NCBI GenBank assembly: GCA_036244855.1
Contig: BQKZ01000365.1
Coordinates: forward strand, 62,001 to 126,000
Direction: 5' to 3'
Origin: Temnopleurus reevesii
Taxonomy: Eukaryota > Echinodermata > Echinoidea > Temnopleuroida > Temnopleuridae
Length of the DNA stretch: 64,000 bases
The notes beneath the pieces were generated by a model, which saw only the letters and a program-made list of their open reading frames with translations, was not told the DNA's origin and did not search any database. Shown here in pieces: positions 12,970 through 24,590 of this stretch; the first letter of the stretch is position 1, and each line of letters opens with the position of its first letter. A program made the position numbers and the translations under genes.

Positions 12970-14990
12970 ATGGAAATGTGCATATTTCGTCCCTACATCA
13001 GAGCTGAAGATTAAAATAATCGTGGCATATCGGGAAATGATAAATTCCCTTGAGAATCCAATAAACATTTGTACTTGTGGGAAGCCAGTATGTGGAAACA
13101 TCGTATAAGGACACTTTAGTCAAATGTATTGCATCCAGAGAATGTGTTAACAAGCTTACTAGTATTCAAATAATGTGCTCATTCAAACAACATGATTATG
13201 AGTTTGACATAAATTCCCGGGGAATATGTTGATGGTCACGTGACGCACTGGTATAGTTTAAACAGAATGCATAACTGACCAACCTTACAAAGAAGCGCGA
13301 AATCAACGTCATACCTAAAGACCAAATCATTCAGCCCAAACACTAATATTTACGTCATCACATAACCTATGATGTGCACCAAGTCATGTCCTTAGCTCTC
13401 TGTTGGGTAATTAGCACCTTTGTGAATCAAACAATTTAACGATTCGATGCTGACTGGTTTGAAGTGTAACGTCTTGTGCTGTTACACAACACTTCTCATG
13501 CATTCCACATGTGATCACAGCAGCTCGTGAAGTCATGAAGCGAACACTGTTTTATGCGTAATGGTTTGGAAAGTGCGTGACCCTCCTTGTGTTCGAGTAA
13601 ATAATCATGATGAATCTACATTGGAAAGTTGCGTATAAACATGACAGTGAATTGTCAACGCGCTATGGTCACAAGCTGTAGAAATTTAGCACATTTCTTC
13701 GTCATCAAAATATACACTCTATCAATCCTTTTCATTAATCACTAAGTACATGGAAGTTTTGTCTCGGGAGAACTGTTTCGAGTACTTTTGCTAAGAATTA
13801 ATATGCACCATAAAATTGTATATTTTATTGTTGAAATAACGTGATTATACAAAACAACAACATTCCACAATTTTCTCCGTCAACAAGTCACGATTACAAC
13901 GCTGCGTGAGAAATGGCAACAAAAGCCATCCACTAAACACCAAGGACGAGCTTTTGTAGTGGCTAAAAATTATTAACCAAAAATAAAACTGTTTGGTCGT
14001 CTGTTTGTGATCGCTATTTTAGACTATACCTTTATTGCTCTGATCGTATGTGGTATAGCACCCACGTTTCTTAAAAGCAAAAGCGGAAACGAGAATTCAC
14101 GGTTGGGAAAATGTATTTCGATATTATCTTGGACTTGGCCTTGGTTGTAAACAGATCGATATATTCTGGGAGAGGGGTGTAGAAGAATGGTGTAGATGGG
14201 GGTATAGAGGAGTGTGTGCACGTCCACGCGGTGGGGGTAGAGGGTGGGGTCCTGTATAAGGACGGATGTGGTATCATAGCTCATGGACAAATTTTCGTAA
14301 ATCCGTTAGAATATATGAAGGTAGTTATTATTTTTGGAGTTATTTTTTTTCTAATTGTTAGACTGGAAACTGATGTAACTCTGAGTTTAAAAAAGAGACA
14401 AAATCACCGGAGCATATTATTTGAATTATATAATATATCTAAAAAGGCAAAAGTTTGCTGGGATTCTAACTGCTAGATGCGTTTGATATTTTAAAATATT
14501 ATCTTGGAACCTGCTTCCTCGTCTATGGAATGTCTTATCTACAGTCACGTGATACTAATCAATAATGCAATCGTATCAACGTATCAATTATGATATCGTC
14601 CTTTACTACGTATTTTGTAATGATGGAAATTGTATTTGATACTAAAAACATGCCTGATGGGTTTAAGAATTGTATCGATTCTTAAACATTTTTTGAGCTG
14701 ACCATTGAAGTAAAATATCACAAATAATTATGTAAAAATTGTTTGTGCATAAGTTTTAGTCTAGATACCATAAATTGGTTGACTGTTAATGCACATTACT
14801 TCAGTTCAATTAAGGTTTTATTTAGTAATAAGTGAACCAAATTGATGTGATATTAACTAATGGATGGACAGCTTAGCCTTCATTAAATAAGTATTACTTT
14901 CATTTCCCACAATATCCTTCACTCATTTGCAATCCATTGATGATTTTCATTTTCACTCTCTCATCCCCCCTCCCTCTCTCTCTTTCTCTC
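12970..14990. other. Unique AT-rich DNA
   Basis: No shared repeat or convincing exon. The frames at 14024-14476 overlap on both strands and look non-coding. Confidence 0.4.
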
Positions 14991-14994
14991 CGTC

Positions 14995-15158
14995 TATTAT
15001 TATTTAATATTATTATTATTATTATTGTCATTACTATTATTATTATAATTATTTTTTTTTTATCATTATTATTGTTATCATTTTTATTGTTATCATTTTT
15101 ATTATTGTTATTTTTATTATCATTATTTTTATTAATATTATTATTATCATTATTATTA

Positions 15159-15223
<65 letters not shown>

Positions 15224-15252
15224 GCTATTATTATTGCTATTATTATTATTTA
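14995..15252. repeat. (TTA)n microsatellite, about 260 bp
   Basis: Long TTA array, impure at its left end (TTG and TTT variants) and nearly pure at its right. It produces an artefactual poly-Leu frame. Confidence 0.97.
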
Positions 15253-15384
15253 CTCAGCAAATTCCAAAAAAAAACTAATAATAATAATAATATATAACTT
15301 CAGTGTAAGTAAAAGATACAAAGATACAAGATGTAAGCAAAAGAATAAACAATTAAATCAATATCTCTCTATCCATTAATCTCT

Positions 15385-15442
15385 TTCCCCCCCCCTCCTC
15401 TCTCTCTCTCTCTTCCCTTCTTTCTTCCTTCCCCTCCCTCCC
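15385..15442. repeat. CT-rich microsatellite with a C run
   Basis: Pyrimidine-only stretch with a C run and (CT)n. Confidence 0.9.
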
Positions 15443-15449
15443 ATTGTTC

Positions 15450-16680
15450 TGTCTGTGCATTCCCTAAAGTCAATAAATACATTTAAAACCATAAACCATA
15501 TATACTGCTTTATTTATGCTTCTTTTAAACTTACAGACAGAATAATCTACACAGTTGATTTTCAAATAATAAGATTGAAGCATGATTTAGCATTTAATAA
15601 AAATTCAAATTAGCATTAAAAAATACATTCAATATCTGCATTTTATGGTAAAACAGATTATGAAGTACAAATACATATGGCAATTTTTGCTTTGTTGAAA
15701 CAACATTTTTATTACATAATGCTTTTATTTTCTTTCACAAACCACAACCCATTAATCAAGTAATTTTTTACAAAATCACAACAAATTAATGGAATTTTTA
15801 AAGAAACATTATCGTTTTAAATCGGCAGTTTTGTGAGATGAATAATTGGGCGTGTAATGATATTGCTAAAAAGATGAATAGCATGACACAAACCAGCTGG
15901 TAGGTAGCAGGTAGTGTGTATACTTAATCTGGCTCGGATGAACATCCATTCAATTAGTAAAAAAAAGATGTAAAATCCACTTTTGATATTTAAGAAGTCC
16001 AAAACTTTGGTCCCATTTTCTCCAAATTAGCTGATTGAATATTGCGATATTTTGATATGTATAAGGAAAGGGAAATTAATTTCATAAAGATGGACATAAT
16101 GATAATGAGGATGGGATAGTTCAGCTGTCGATACCAGGAAATTGTGATTCAGGGGTGAAAACAGAAAAGGGAAGGTGATTGTTTACAAAGGAGGGGAAAT
16201 GTGGTAGGCGGAATTGCGTGAAGTTTGACAAGGGCTGAGGAAACACGGTTGTTGACTGAAGAGCTTGATGTCATGTCAAATTACTTCTCCTCATTCAATC
16301 ATCAATGAGGATGAACTATCAAGTTCTACCGGCGTCTAGAGACCGGTTTGCTTCTTCAAATTTGTAAACGAAGCGAGAGAAATACATCGTTAGTTTCTCG
16401 TTATCCAGCTGTCCCCGCGTTTTACGTGAACCCCAGATCGCCGCGGCGCCGTATTGCATTGCGTCGCGCTTGAACTGATGGCGCGCACGAAGGGAGTGGA
16501 GTGGATATGATCAGGCATGTTTACCCGTCCCCAGCCGCCTAGCGAGAGATTTGAGTGGAGTGCGGGGATGGAGCTGGATGGAAGGGGCTAATTATTGACA
16601 CTTGATCTCGAGTCAAGTGGATCTCGGATATCCGTGCTTGTAGAGAATAAATAATGCGTGATTAGAGAAAATACTGAATG
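15450..16680. other. Unique DNA; CpG-rich patch at about 16410-16510
   Basis: Mostly AT-rich. At 16410-16510 there is a dense cluster of CGCG, GGCGCC and CGCGC words, unlike the flanks. No gene was recognised. Confidence 0.35.
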
Positions 16681-16683
16681 AAA

Positions 16684-16698
16684 GGGGGGGGGGGGGGG
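16684..16698. repeat. Poly-G tract (15 nt)
   Basis: Uninterrupted G run leading into the TG-rich region. Confidence 0.95.
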
Positions 16699-16719
16699 TG
16701 GCGTGATAGGTGCGTAAAG

Positions 16720-17084
16720 GTGTGCGTGTGGATTGTGTGTGGGTGTACGTGTATTTTGCAAGCGTGTGTGTGGTATGTGTATATATGCGAATGGATTGGT
16801 GTACTGTGTTACTGAATGTGTGTATGTGAGTGTGTGATGTTCATGGGTGTGTTTGTTTGTATGTGTGTGTGTGTGTGTGTGCGTATTGTGTCCGTTTATG
16901 ACCCCATGTGCTATACATCTGTACTTACATGCGCACATGAGCGCATGTGCTTTGTGTTGGGTGGATGTGTGTGTTTGTNTGTGTGTATGTGAGTGTGTGA
17001 TGTTCATGGGTGTGTTTGTTTGTTTGTATGTGTGTTTGTGTGTGTGTATTGTGTCCGTTTATGACCCAATGTGCTATACATCTG
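16720..17084. repeat. TG-rich minisatellite region with a duplicated unit around a single N
   Basis: (TG)n mixed with unique words such as GATGTTCATGGGTGTG and GCGCACATGAGCGCATG. The block 16819-16978 is repeated directly after the N at 16979. The second copy is interrupted by the MITE at 17085-17210 and then resumes at 17214-17275 with the same words as the first copy. Confidence 0.9.
16979..16979. other. Single unresolved base at a duplication junction
   Basis: One N exactly between two near-identical direct copies. This is the pattern expected where two overlapping contigs or haplotypes were joined without merging. Confidence 0.7.
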
Positions 17085-17210
17085 GGGCCTGTAACATAAA
17101 ACATGCAATTAAACTTACGATAAATATTTATTGTAAGTCTACGGCAAAATGCATACCAAAAAGATACGATAGATTTTAAATTAATTGTATCTCTTTTATG
17201 TGACAGGCCC
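17085..17210 (+). mobile_element. MITE family A, 126 bp, with empty site nearby
   Basis: The terminal inverted repeats are GGGCCTGTAACATAAAA and its complement with one mismatch, and the interior is also fold-back. It is flanked by CTG on both sides (17082-17084, 17211-17213). In the preceding duplicate (16819-16978) the flanks are joined with a single CTG, so that copy is the empty site. The family recurs at 25033, 33774 and 56807. The 3-bp target duplication is seen; the superfamily cannot be assigned without a transposase-bearing relative. Confidence 0.85.
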
Positions 17211-17213
17211 CTG

Positions 17214-17312
17214 TACTTACATGCGCACATGAGCGCATGTGCTTTGTGTTAGGTGGATGTGTGTGTGTATGTGTTTATATACTTCTGTGTGCGCGCGTGT
17301 GTGTATGTGTGT
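17214..17312. repeat. Continuation of TG-rich region
   Basis: Resumes the unit interrupted by the MITE and ends in (TG)n/(CG)n. Confidence 0.9.
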
Positions 17313-17319
17313 GTAAGAG

Positions 17320-18035
17320 AAAGGAAAGAGAGATAAAAAGAGCGAAGTACCATATACTTATTCATTAATCTCTCTCCCTCTCTCTCTCCCGTAGGAATTG
17401 GGGTTGATAATCGATTATGATACATTCTGAAAAATTATTGTTTTCCGCTTAATATTCTAGGTTTTTAATTATAATATTTCAGTAGTCCTACAAGCCACAT
17501 TTTTCTTGATCATAACATTCTTCAGCAGAAATCAAGACACCTCCTCTAATCAATAAAGCAGATAAGCTTTATTAAATTCTGGACTAAAACAAATATATTT
17601 CAATTACAGGTGAATTTGATTGAGAGATTTGATAATAGGGGGAAGAGGGAGGAAGAAACGGAGAGATGGGAGAAGAATTCTCTCTGGGACAGAAATAATT
17701 ACTTCTATTCTTCCTTTTTGTAAATTCTAAATCGAGCGTGGCATTTTATTTCATCGTGTCTGTGTGTTTAAAAAAGAATAAAAAGGTAATATTTTCTGCG
17801 GTCATCCCCACCTTGCAATGACTTCAAATACTTTACACGAAGTTTTGAAAAGAAAAAAAAGGAAACTGGATAACAACGATATAGAAATTTGAAAGGTCAA
17901 AAGGTAAACTTATCCTGGGACATGTGGGTTTAATGAGTAAACAACAAGTTGACGATTTAATTTATTGATTAAAACGATCATGATTATAAAAATACAATGT
18001 ATTCTCTCACTTGTTTGTTTACTTAATACACGGAT
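17320..18035. other. Unique DNA with a short CT patch
   Basis: CT patch at about 17367-17390. No gene recognised. Confidence 0.4.
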
Positions 18036-18037
18036 TA

Positions 18038-18247
18038 CACTCTAAAAATTAAATGAAGTCAAATGAACATCAAATTTGTGGAGTGATCGACAACCTTAAG
18101 AGAAGAGTAAATTAAAATTTCAAACAGGTTGGATCCAAACGCTCACGTTTTGCAGTCAACATTTCTAAAGTTTAGATTTATCATTAGTACAGGTTTTCAC
18201 TCCACTCTTTTGAAATGTCACTTTATACCATTTTCGCCTTTAGAGTG
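18038..18247. mobile_element. MITE-like inverted-repeat element (CACTCTAAA ends)
   Basis: Begins CACTCTAAA and ends with its exact complement. Inside the ends, GTGGAGTGA near the left is mirrored by a matching GTGGAGTGA on the opposite strand near the right, and AAATG/CATTT words also mirror. The arms are imperfect over roughly 70 bp. Only one copy is seen and no clear target duplication is visible. Confidence 0.5.
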
Positions 18248-18249
18248 CA

Positions 18250-19290
18250 TGTAGTTAATGTTTTACCATTTTTGACACCTAACAATTTTCAAAAAATCGT
18301 AAAAGCAAGGATGGAAAAATACACTTTCATTAATTAACGTTCCCTCCATCTTACATGTAATTCATAGCGTGAATGTTGTTATTCCTACATCATTAACAGC
18401 TTGAATCTCATTTTTGCCAATCTTAATCAAAGAGGATATTCTGTTTGACGAGATTATATCATGAATATGATGAAATGATAAGAATATGTTATAGAATTCC
18501 ACGAAAATTATGTTAAGTGTCGATTGCATATTATTAATTAAAACAAAATCATCTTCGCATCACGTTTTGTTTTTGCCCAAATCCCATGAGTATCGAACTC
18601 TTAGGGAATTGCACGCGGGCAAGGTGGAACTGAGTTCTGCTGAAAATTATTGATTAGGAAATGACACCGCTCTAATCACCTTTTGAAAAAAATCTAAAGT
18701 AATGAGCAAAATATGGCTCCCACAAAAAGAATAGGGCTTTGTCGACAGAGAAGCAATTAACTGGAATGAAATAGTAAAGCGGCCTCCATCAGTATAATTG
18801 CTCACATCGACAAGGATAAAAAGGACAAAACAAAATGTAGGGTTGTTTACGCTGGGTGCGATAAAACTCACGAGAATCAGACAATGTAGTTGGCTCGATT
18901 ATGCACGGTTTTTGAAGACTGTTTGAAGATGAGAGTAAAAATGGAATACTGCATGGTGTGAATATTGTCTGTCCCATTGTTGGGAGACATTTTCAAGTAT
19001 TTTAATCAGATGATAGTTTGGATGCTCATCTGATTGAAAGTATTTTCTCGTTGTCATTGAAAATTCATTTTGATAAGGACGTATGGAAGACAAAGGTCGT
19101 TATTGCAGCCCCAAAGCAAATGGTTGCTGAATTTTCGAGAGGTGCAGTTCTGGGCAGATTAAAAGGGTGGTGAATTATAAGTTGATGTTTTCGCCAAGAA
19201 GTCAATAAAACAGCCATTGCTCGTTCCCGTTATTGTAATTACATGACACGTTGTCTATCCATAATATACATGATATAGGGCCTATTATAT
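18250..19290. other. Unique AT-rich DNA
   Basis: Overlapping short minus-strand frames at 18647-19093 have no motif and no good splice context. Confidence 0.4.
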
Positions 19291-19292
19291 GA

Positions 19293-19492
19293 TATGCGTG
19301 TGTGCGTGTATGTGTGTATGTGTGTGTGTGTGTGTGTGTGTAGTATGTGTGTGTTGTGTATTTGTTATCATTTGTACGTTATGAATCGTTTGTCTGTACG
19401 TGAATATGTGGAGTGTCTGAATTTGTATGTAATTTGGTCTTGTAAATATGTGCGTAATGTACTAGTGTGTGCGTGTGTGTGTGTGTGTGTGC
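19293..19492. repeat. Two (GT)n microsatellites with TG-rich sequence between
   Basis: Pure cores at about 19317-19342 and 19468-19492. Confidence 0.92.
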
Positions 19493-19499
19493 AGAATAC

Positions 19500-20170
19500 T
19501 AGAATGTTTCAAACCTTGCTATCGCTATAAAATTCAAATAGATTTGATTGCAATAATCCTCCAACACACACAAGCACATTCACACACAAAAGGTGTTTTC
19601 GTCAGTATTTTCCTTTTGTTTTTGTGGACATGGCTGGTGCCGAGTTTCGAAATGTTTTAACGGAAATAAAGTTAAAGCGTGTGGAGGGAAAATAATAAAT
19701 GGGTCTGTCATGGCGAAAGAACGAAGGTAATTCCATGCACTTTTATCAGTGGTATCATTATTTGAGACAAAAGTGCCGTTCTTGATTATCATCATGAGGC
19801 AAGCCTTTATGTGCCGAGATGGCAGATTGTTTGACATCCAGACACCATTGACAAGATAGAAGCGAAAGGAAGAAACTCATCAGAGACCTTGCAGAGTAAA
19901 TAGACTATAGAGAGGGAAATGGAAGAGAGAAAGTAATTACTTAAGAGAGATAGATAGATGAGCGTAGTGTCACCCTATTATGATCAGGCCTAACATTAAT
20001 CATAATGAGATGTATCTTTGTATATCATGAACATCGCTGATGATAGTTTACATCTAGCATGGTGGTGTTGCGAGAATGAAAAGACGCCACCATTTCTGTT
20101 TTTGCTCACGCACACGCACACCCACATGTACAGGCGTAAGCCTGCATACTTGCCCCTTTACTGTATGCAC
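19500..20170. other. Unique DNA
   Basis: No shared repeat or convincing exon was recognised. Confidence 0.4.
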
Positions 20171-20175
20171 ATGTC

Positions 20176-20320
20176 TTTCTGTCTCTCTCTCTCTCTCTCC
20201 CTGCCCCCTCCGCCCCCTTCTCTCTCTCTCTTTCTTTCGCCCCCTCTCTCTCTTTCTTTCTACCCCCTCTCTCTGTCTTTCTCTCTTTCTTTCTCTCTCC
20301 TTCTCTCTCTATTTACATAT
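20176..20320. repeat. (CT)n microsatellite region
   Basis: About 145 bp of CT and CTTT units with CCCC interruptions. It explains the overlapping Ser/Leu-rich frames. Confidence 0.95.
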
Positions 20321-20329
20321 ATCGCACAC

Positions 20330-21285
20330 CTCATTCTTACGTGTGATCCTCCCGTTCAGCATTCTACAGTAGATGGAGAAACACCATAACATTTTAGGAT
20401 ATATAGCGAGGAAAAAGAGTTTGAAATATGTAAACTTTCTAAATATATTAGATAAATTTTTTTTTCAAGAGAGATACAATTTGTTTTTTAAGGTAGATGT
20501 ATCCTAGTGAATCAAGAAAATAGCCATTTATCCACTACACTATGTATTAGTTCGTACAATTTCTATGGTAAAAAAAAATCTCTGCAGACCTCTACATAAA
20601 CTCGAGCAAAACACGGCACTTTACAATGATTACGTACATGACGACAATTGTCCTTACCTGGGACTTGCTCTTTATCTGACTGTATGATTGTCCAATGTAT
20701 TTTAATGTATTTTAAGCAACTATCTTAACTATCTTAACAACTATATAAAATCATTAATCTATTAGTAATTGAGAAAATGGTGACCACAATTAGAGGAATC
20801 AAAAAGTTCATCCCCACTTTATATACCACGTGCACTGAGGATCGTACATCTAGTACTTGTAAAGAAGTGGAAAAAGAGATTAACCAAAGGGGAAGGAGGG
20901 GGTAGAAAGGGATAATTAGCATAAAATATTTTTTAAATGAAATTGAATACTCATATTAATTAATAAAACATCAAATTGACAAATCACTGCTCATTTTCAA
21001 ATTTCAATTGCAAACTCAACAGGTTACTGGTATGATCAAAATATACACAGAAACATATGGCCTATGTTTGCATAATCCAATACATGAATATATTCGATAC
21101 GCCCGTCGATATAAGTAAATGATCATTAAATAAAAACATTAATCATCCATAATGAAATCGCTCGTAATTCTGTTAATGGTCTGTTACGGATGCAACAGTC
21201 AGTCGACCCGAGAAAGTGTTTTCTTTCCGGGTCATGGATCATCGCTTCGCTAGATCCTGGTAGGAGCGCAATGCGCGCGTATGGC
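20330..21285. other. Unique AT-rich DNA
   Basis: Nothing recognised. A small CpG-richer patch lies at about 21160-21285. Confidence 0.4.
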
Positions 21286-21288
21286 TGA

Positions 21289-21304
21289 GGGGGGGGGGGG
21301 GGGG
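21289..21304. repeat. Poly-G tract (16 nt)
   Basis: Uninterrupted G run. Confidence 0.95.
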
Positions 21305-21401
21305 TAAGCAAAAGCGGTGCTAAATTTAGCAAAATGGTGGCGCACATTTGCTTCCAGGTGCGTCGAAATATTGTGGAAATATTGTATACTTGTCAGCTCC
21401 C

Positions 21402-21649
21402 TAAGGATCGACTTACACCTTTGCGTTTTTAGCCTGCGTCTGCCTACCGTTTTTGAAAATTAAAAACCGCTCCCTGGACGCACAGCATACGTATATCAGA
21501 TGGTACACTGACGTTTGGCGCTCGACGAGCGTACGATGAGCGTCAGTCCACCGTATGACCCGCGTCTTTGTGCGCCTAGGGAGCGTTTTTAATTTCCAAA
21601 TACGTTGGACCGACGCAGGATAAAAATGCAAAGGTGTGAATCGGCCTTA
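21402..21649. mobile_element. MITE family B, about 248 bp
   Basis: A full-length fold-back. The left end (CGACTTACACCTTTGCG, then TTTTTAGCCTGCGTC) is mirrored on the right by CGATTCACACCTTTGCA and its continuation. The interior words CGCTCCCT and GTCAGTCCACCGTATG also pair across the centre. Copies are at 53321 and 60749. The best-preserved copy has TAA on both sides, which would fit a PIF/Harbinger-type insertion preference; here the flanks are TAA-like but less exact. Confidence 0.8.
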
Positions 21650-21654
21650 ACGGG

Positions 21655-22685
21655 CACAAATCGAATGTGGTCTGAGGGGTCGCAAAATTTATGATTCTCT
21701 TGGATCGAGTGCAACAATTAAATATCGATATACCCGCACACCCCCACCCCCTGGGGGAGCAGTTGTCGAGACATGGGGGACCGAAAATAAGTTAAGTTCA
21801 GTAGTATTTTCTAATTTTCCACTTTTATCATGGGTGAAATTTCAGCGATAAGCTTGCCTTCCAGTAGATAACGATATGCATAACAGAATGTATTTACTAC
21901 CTCCATTAGGAAGTACACCACAGCCGAATCTGGTATTCATATTAATATCTCATGACAATAGAGGTTGCTTTTTTCATTGATTTTGTAATGGTATGAATCT
22001 TGAATGTACAATGTGGTTAAAAATAATATTGTTTTTTATCCTAATGGTTGCGCCTTTAGCATTTTTGTTTGAAAAAAAAGTGCATTTGGCGCCACATAAA
22101 TTGTATTATTATCATTATTATTATATATATCATTAGTATCATTATCATCCTAGATTATGCAAAGTAAATTATTAGTACGTAGAGGTTCTGGTACATGATT
22201 CGCACCCAAACAATAACTTATTTCCTTACTCTTACAACATTTCTTTTCTGATGAAGATTTAAGATCTAACTTTTTCATGCAAACATTTGTCACCTTGGAT
22301 TAAGTTCCAATAACAGCACCCTAGATGTTCAGATGTTAATACATCACTTCTAATTTCACCACGAAACGAAAAGATGACCATGGTTTATCTTTTGCTGACT
22401 GATTTCTAAATGATTCAGCTGCTTACTAACAGTATCAATTATGGACGTGGCCTTTAAAGCCACAATGATAATTAATTTGCAGTAGATATCCCATATAAAT
22501 GATAAAAGGCGTTCTGTTTTTCGTGTGAGTTTGAATCATTACACATAGTGCTGGACATGCTGGATGCGTTAAATATTTAAAAAGTCATTACTTTAATAGC
22601 CTTGGATGTATTCGTTATTCATCTTGTGCGCTCTATTTCAAAAGATGTGACTAAACTCTCAGTCAATGTCACGCAAAGACAATTT
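21655..22685. other. Unique AT-rich DNA
   Basis: No shared repeat recognised apart from a short ATT patch at about 22105-22150. Confidence 0.4.
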
Positions 22686-22693
22686 AACGTATC

Positions 22694-22880
22694 AAGGTGT
22701 CACGGTGCAGTGGTTCTGACTCTCGCTTTTCGACCAGCGGGTATTTGTTCGAATCCCACCCATGGCCTCAATTTCGTTTAGCAAAAAAAATTATCCAAGT
22801 ACTTGGCATATGCTGCACTCAATCCAGGTAAGGGATAGTACTTCCTTGAAATTGCATGTGCGCCTGTCTACATCGGGCTT
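22694..22880 (+). mobile_element. SINE family 1, head and part of body
   Basis: It retains the tRNA-like head. An A-box-like GTGCAGTGGTTCTGACTC and a B-box-like GTTCGAATCCC are about the expected distance apart, followed by the body blocks TGCTGCACTCAATCCAGG and CCTTGAAAT. The copy stops at the MITE starting at 22879, so its tail was lost or displaced by that insertion. Confidence 0.82.
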
Positions 22881-23012
22881 AAGCCCCGATCACATGGACC
22901 CCGGAAGCAGCACGATTCACCCCGACTCGTTGTTCTGAGGCAGTTAACTGTGAATTAACAAAAAGTCGGGGTTAATCGTGTTGCTTCCGGGGTCCTATGT
23001 GACTGGGGCTTT
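22879..23012. mobile_element. MITE family C, about 134 bp hairpin
   Basis: Arms of about 50 bp begin AAGCCCCGATCACATGG on the left and AAAGCCCCAGTCACATAGG on the right complement, then share GACCCCGGAAGCARCACGAT. It is flanked by TTAA-like bases on both sides. A second copy with the same ends is at 44001-44126. It interrupts the SINE on its left. Confidence 0.82.
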
Positions 23013-23021
23013 AAACCAAGA

Positions 23022-23191
23022 TAGTACGGAGCTTTAGCAAAGAGTACGGAAGGGCCGATCAGGACGTTATTTCTCAAGCGCGGGAAATTCTAGCGGGCAG
23101 CTAAGGTTGAGAACGCCCGCTAGATTTCCCCGCGCTTGAGAAATAACGTCCTGATCGGCCCTTCCGTTCTCTTTGCTAAAGCCCCGTACTA
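23022..23191. mobile_element. Near-perfect 77-bp-arm hairpin element
   Basis: Positions 23022-23098 and 23115-23191 are inverted copies with four mismatches in 77 bp, separated by a 16-bp loop. The arms contain AACGGAAGGGCCGATCAGG and CAAGCGCGGG. The ends read TAGTACGG/CCGTACTA, so a TA target duplication of Tc1/mariner type is possible but cannot be told apart from the palindrome itself. It lies nine bases from the previous MITE. A transcript would form a long double-stranded stem. Confidence 0.85.
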
Positions 23192-23199
23192 ATGACACA

Positions 23200-23410
23200 A
23201 CGGCGGATACATGTGCTTTAGAAGTTATATGTATGTGTGTATAGATTGGCATAGACCTATAAAACTGACAAAATAGGTTTCACTTAGAAGGTTGGCATAT
23301 TCCCTGAGACTGAAAAACATTAAAAAAGAAGTATTAAAAAACCGCCGAACTTCCTTCACCAATATTCACCAAGCTGCGGCGAACTTTGATCAACATGACA
23401 AAAACACACG
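23200..23410. other. Short unique spacer with a possible acceptor
   Basis: A pyrimidine tract with TTTTTCAG on the minus strand (intron side 23310-23335) is followed by about 30 open codons. The codons are AT-rich and the sequence lies between mobile elements, so I give it little weight. Confidence 0.2.
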
Positions 23411-23411
23411 T

Positions 23412-23697
23412 AATGAACGGCTTTTATATAGCGCTTATCAACTCTATAAAATAATTCCCTAAGCGCTCTACAATTGCAGCATTATTATCCTGGCTTTTGC
23501 AATGCGGCTACTAGGCGCATAAGCCTTTTCAAGGAATAGATTCCTACCAGGTACCCATTCACCTCACCTGGGTTGAGTACAGCACAATGTGGATGAATAT
23601 CTTGCTGAAGAAAATTGTGCCATGGGTGGGATTTGAACCTACGACCTTCTGGTTGAAATTCGAGAGTCAGACCACTACACCTCAGCACCTCCACATT
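23412..23697 (-). mobile_element. SINE family 1, nearly complete
   Basis: Reverse orientation. From right to left it has the head with GTGTAGTGGTCTGACTCTC and GGTTCAAATCCCACCC, then the body blocks ACTCAACCCAGGTGAGG and GGGTACCTGGTAGGAAT, then the tail TGTAGAGCGCTTAGGG and AAGCGCTATATAAAAG. The ATT tail is reduced. Length is about 285 bp. Its tail matches that of the copy at 2178 rather than the GCTATATAAATTGCAT type, so at least two tail subfamilies exist here. Confidence 0.88.
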
Positions 23698-23699
23698 GT

Positions 23700-24160
23700 A
23701 TTGTATACAACAGTTGCGAAGGCAGTATATGTTGCACAGAGGTCAAGCAATATACATGCAAGTGTTTTAACTTTCCCGACCGGTAGATTGATAATGATAA
23801 TTATATTCCGTATCGTCATTATCATCATCATTGTCTAATTGCTGTTTCCATTGCGTTAATTATTTCATCTCGATGGCAATTACAATAAATGAGCCCACAA
23901 TTAATAAAATAGGATCTATAAATTGAGAATATGCCATTCTCATGATATGCCTCAAGCGGGAGTTTGTCTTCTCTAAGCCACATATTCTCACGCTATTTAC
24001 CATTGTGTAATTAATCAACCAATTAATTAGTTAGTTAGAAGACGTACAGCAAGTGGATGTCGCTAAAACGTAATTTCCGCTGCGTTACAAAGGTTTATCG
24101 TATATCAGAACTACACCGATTATATTGTCTGTGCATTTAGTGTGATTCGGTATTGGATAC
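23700..24160. other. Unique AT-rich DNA
   Basis: No shared repeat recognised. Confidence 0.4.
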
Positions 24161-24162
24161 AT

Positions 24163-24434
24163 GGGGCCAATTGCACGAAATGATATTAGCTATCCTTTTT
24201 CTGCAAAGACGTCTTAAGTTGTTGTGTCCAGTCACCCTCTTAACAAAGACATAAATGTTGCCAGGGTGGTACAAGAAGATAGGATGTGATCTGATTTGAT
24301 TTGATATTTGATTTCTTCGTCTGTAGCAACAAACATGACTGGATAACCCATGAAAGCCGACAAGGCTGATTTCCAATGGGGTCCACGTGTTAGCAAGAAG
24401 AGGGATGCTAAGACCATTTCGTGCAATTGGCCCT
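24163..24434. mobile_element. MITE family E, about 272 bp
   Basis: Terminal inverted repeats begin GGGCCAATTGCACGAAATG, then continue with TTAGC and a few mismatches for about 33 bp. The centre is not symmetrical. The flanks ATACATG and TAGATG are similar but not identical, so the target duplication is unresolved. Open frames here are by-products of the element. Confidence 0.75.
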
Positions 24435-24590
24435 AGATGAATTAGCAACATAGACGAAAAAAATAAACGATGATCTATGAACAAAATTCTGAAATTTGAT
24501 TTTACCACATTTCTTTAAATACTTTCTTGTGTTCTAATGAATCAAGTGATAGAATCTCATGGCATGATACAGGCGCGCACAGAAGGAGGG

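Noticed and set aside
14937..15278. 113-codon Leu-rich frame resembling a membrane protein
   Set aside because: It is the (TTA)n microsatellite read in one frame.
16588..17230. His/Thr-rich minus-strand and Cys/Val-rich plus-strand frames
   Set aside because: They come from the TG satellite and cross a single N.
23200..23310. Minus-strand acceptor with LREYANLLSETYF frame
   Set aside because: Short, AT-rich, squeezed between mobile elements, and no donor or polyadenylation signal.
24137..24508. 123-codon minus-strand frame
   Set aside because: It is contained almost wholly in MITE family E.
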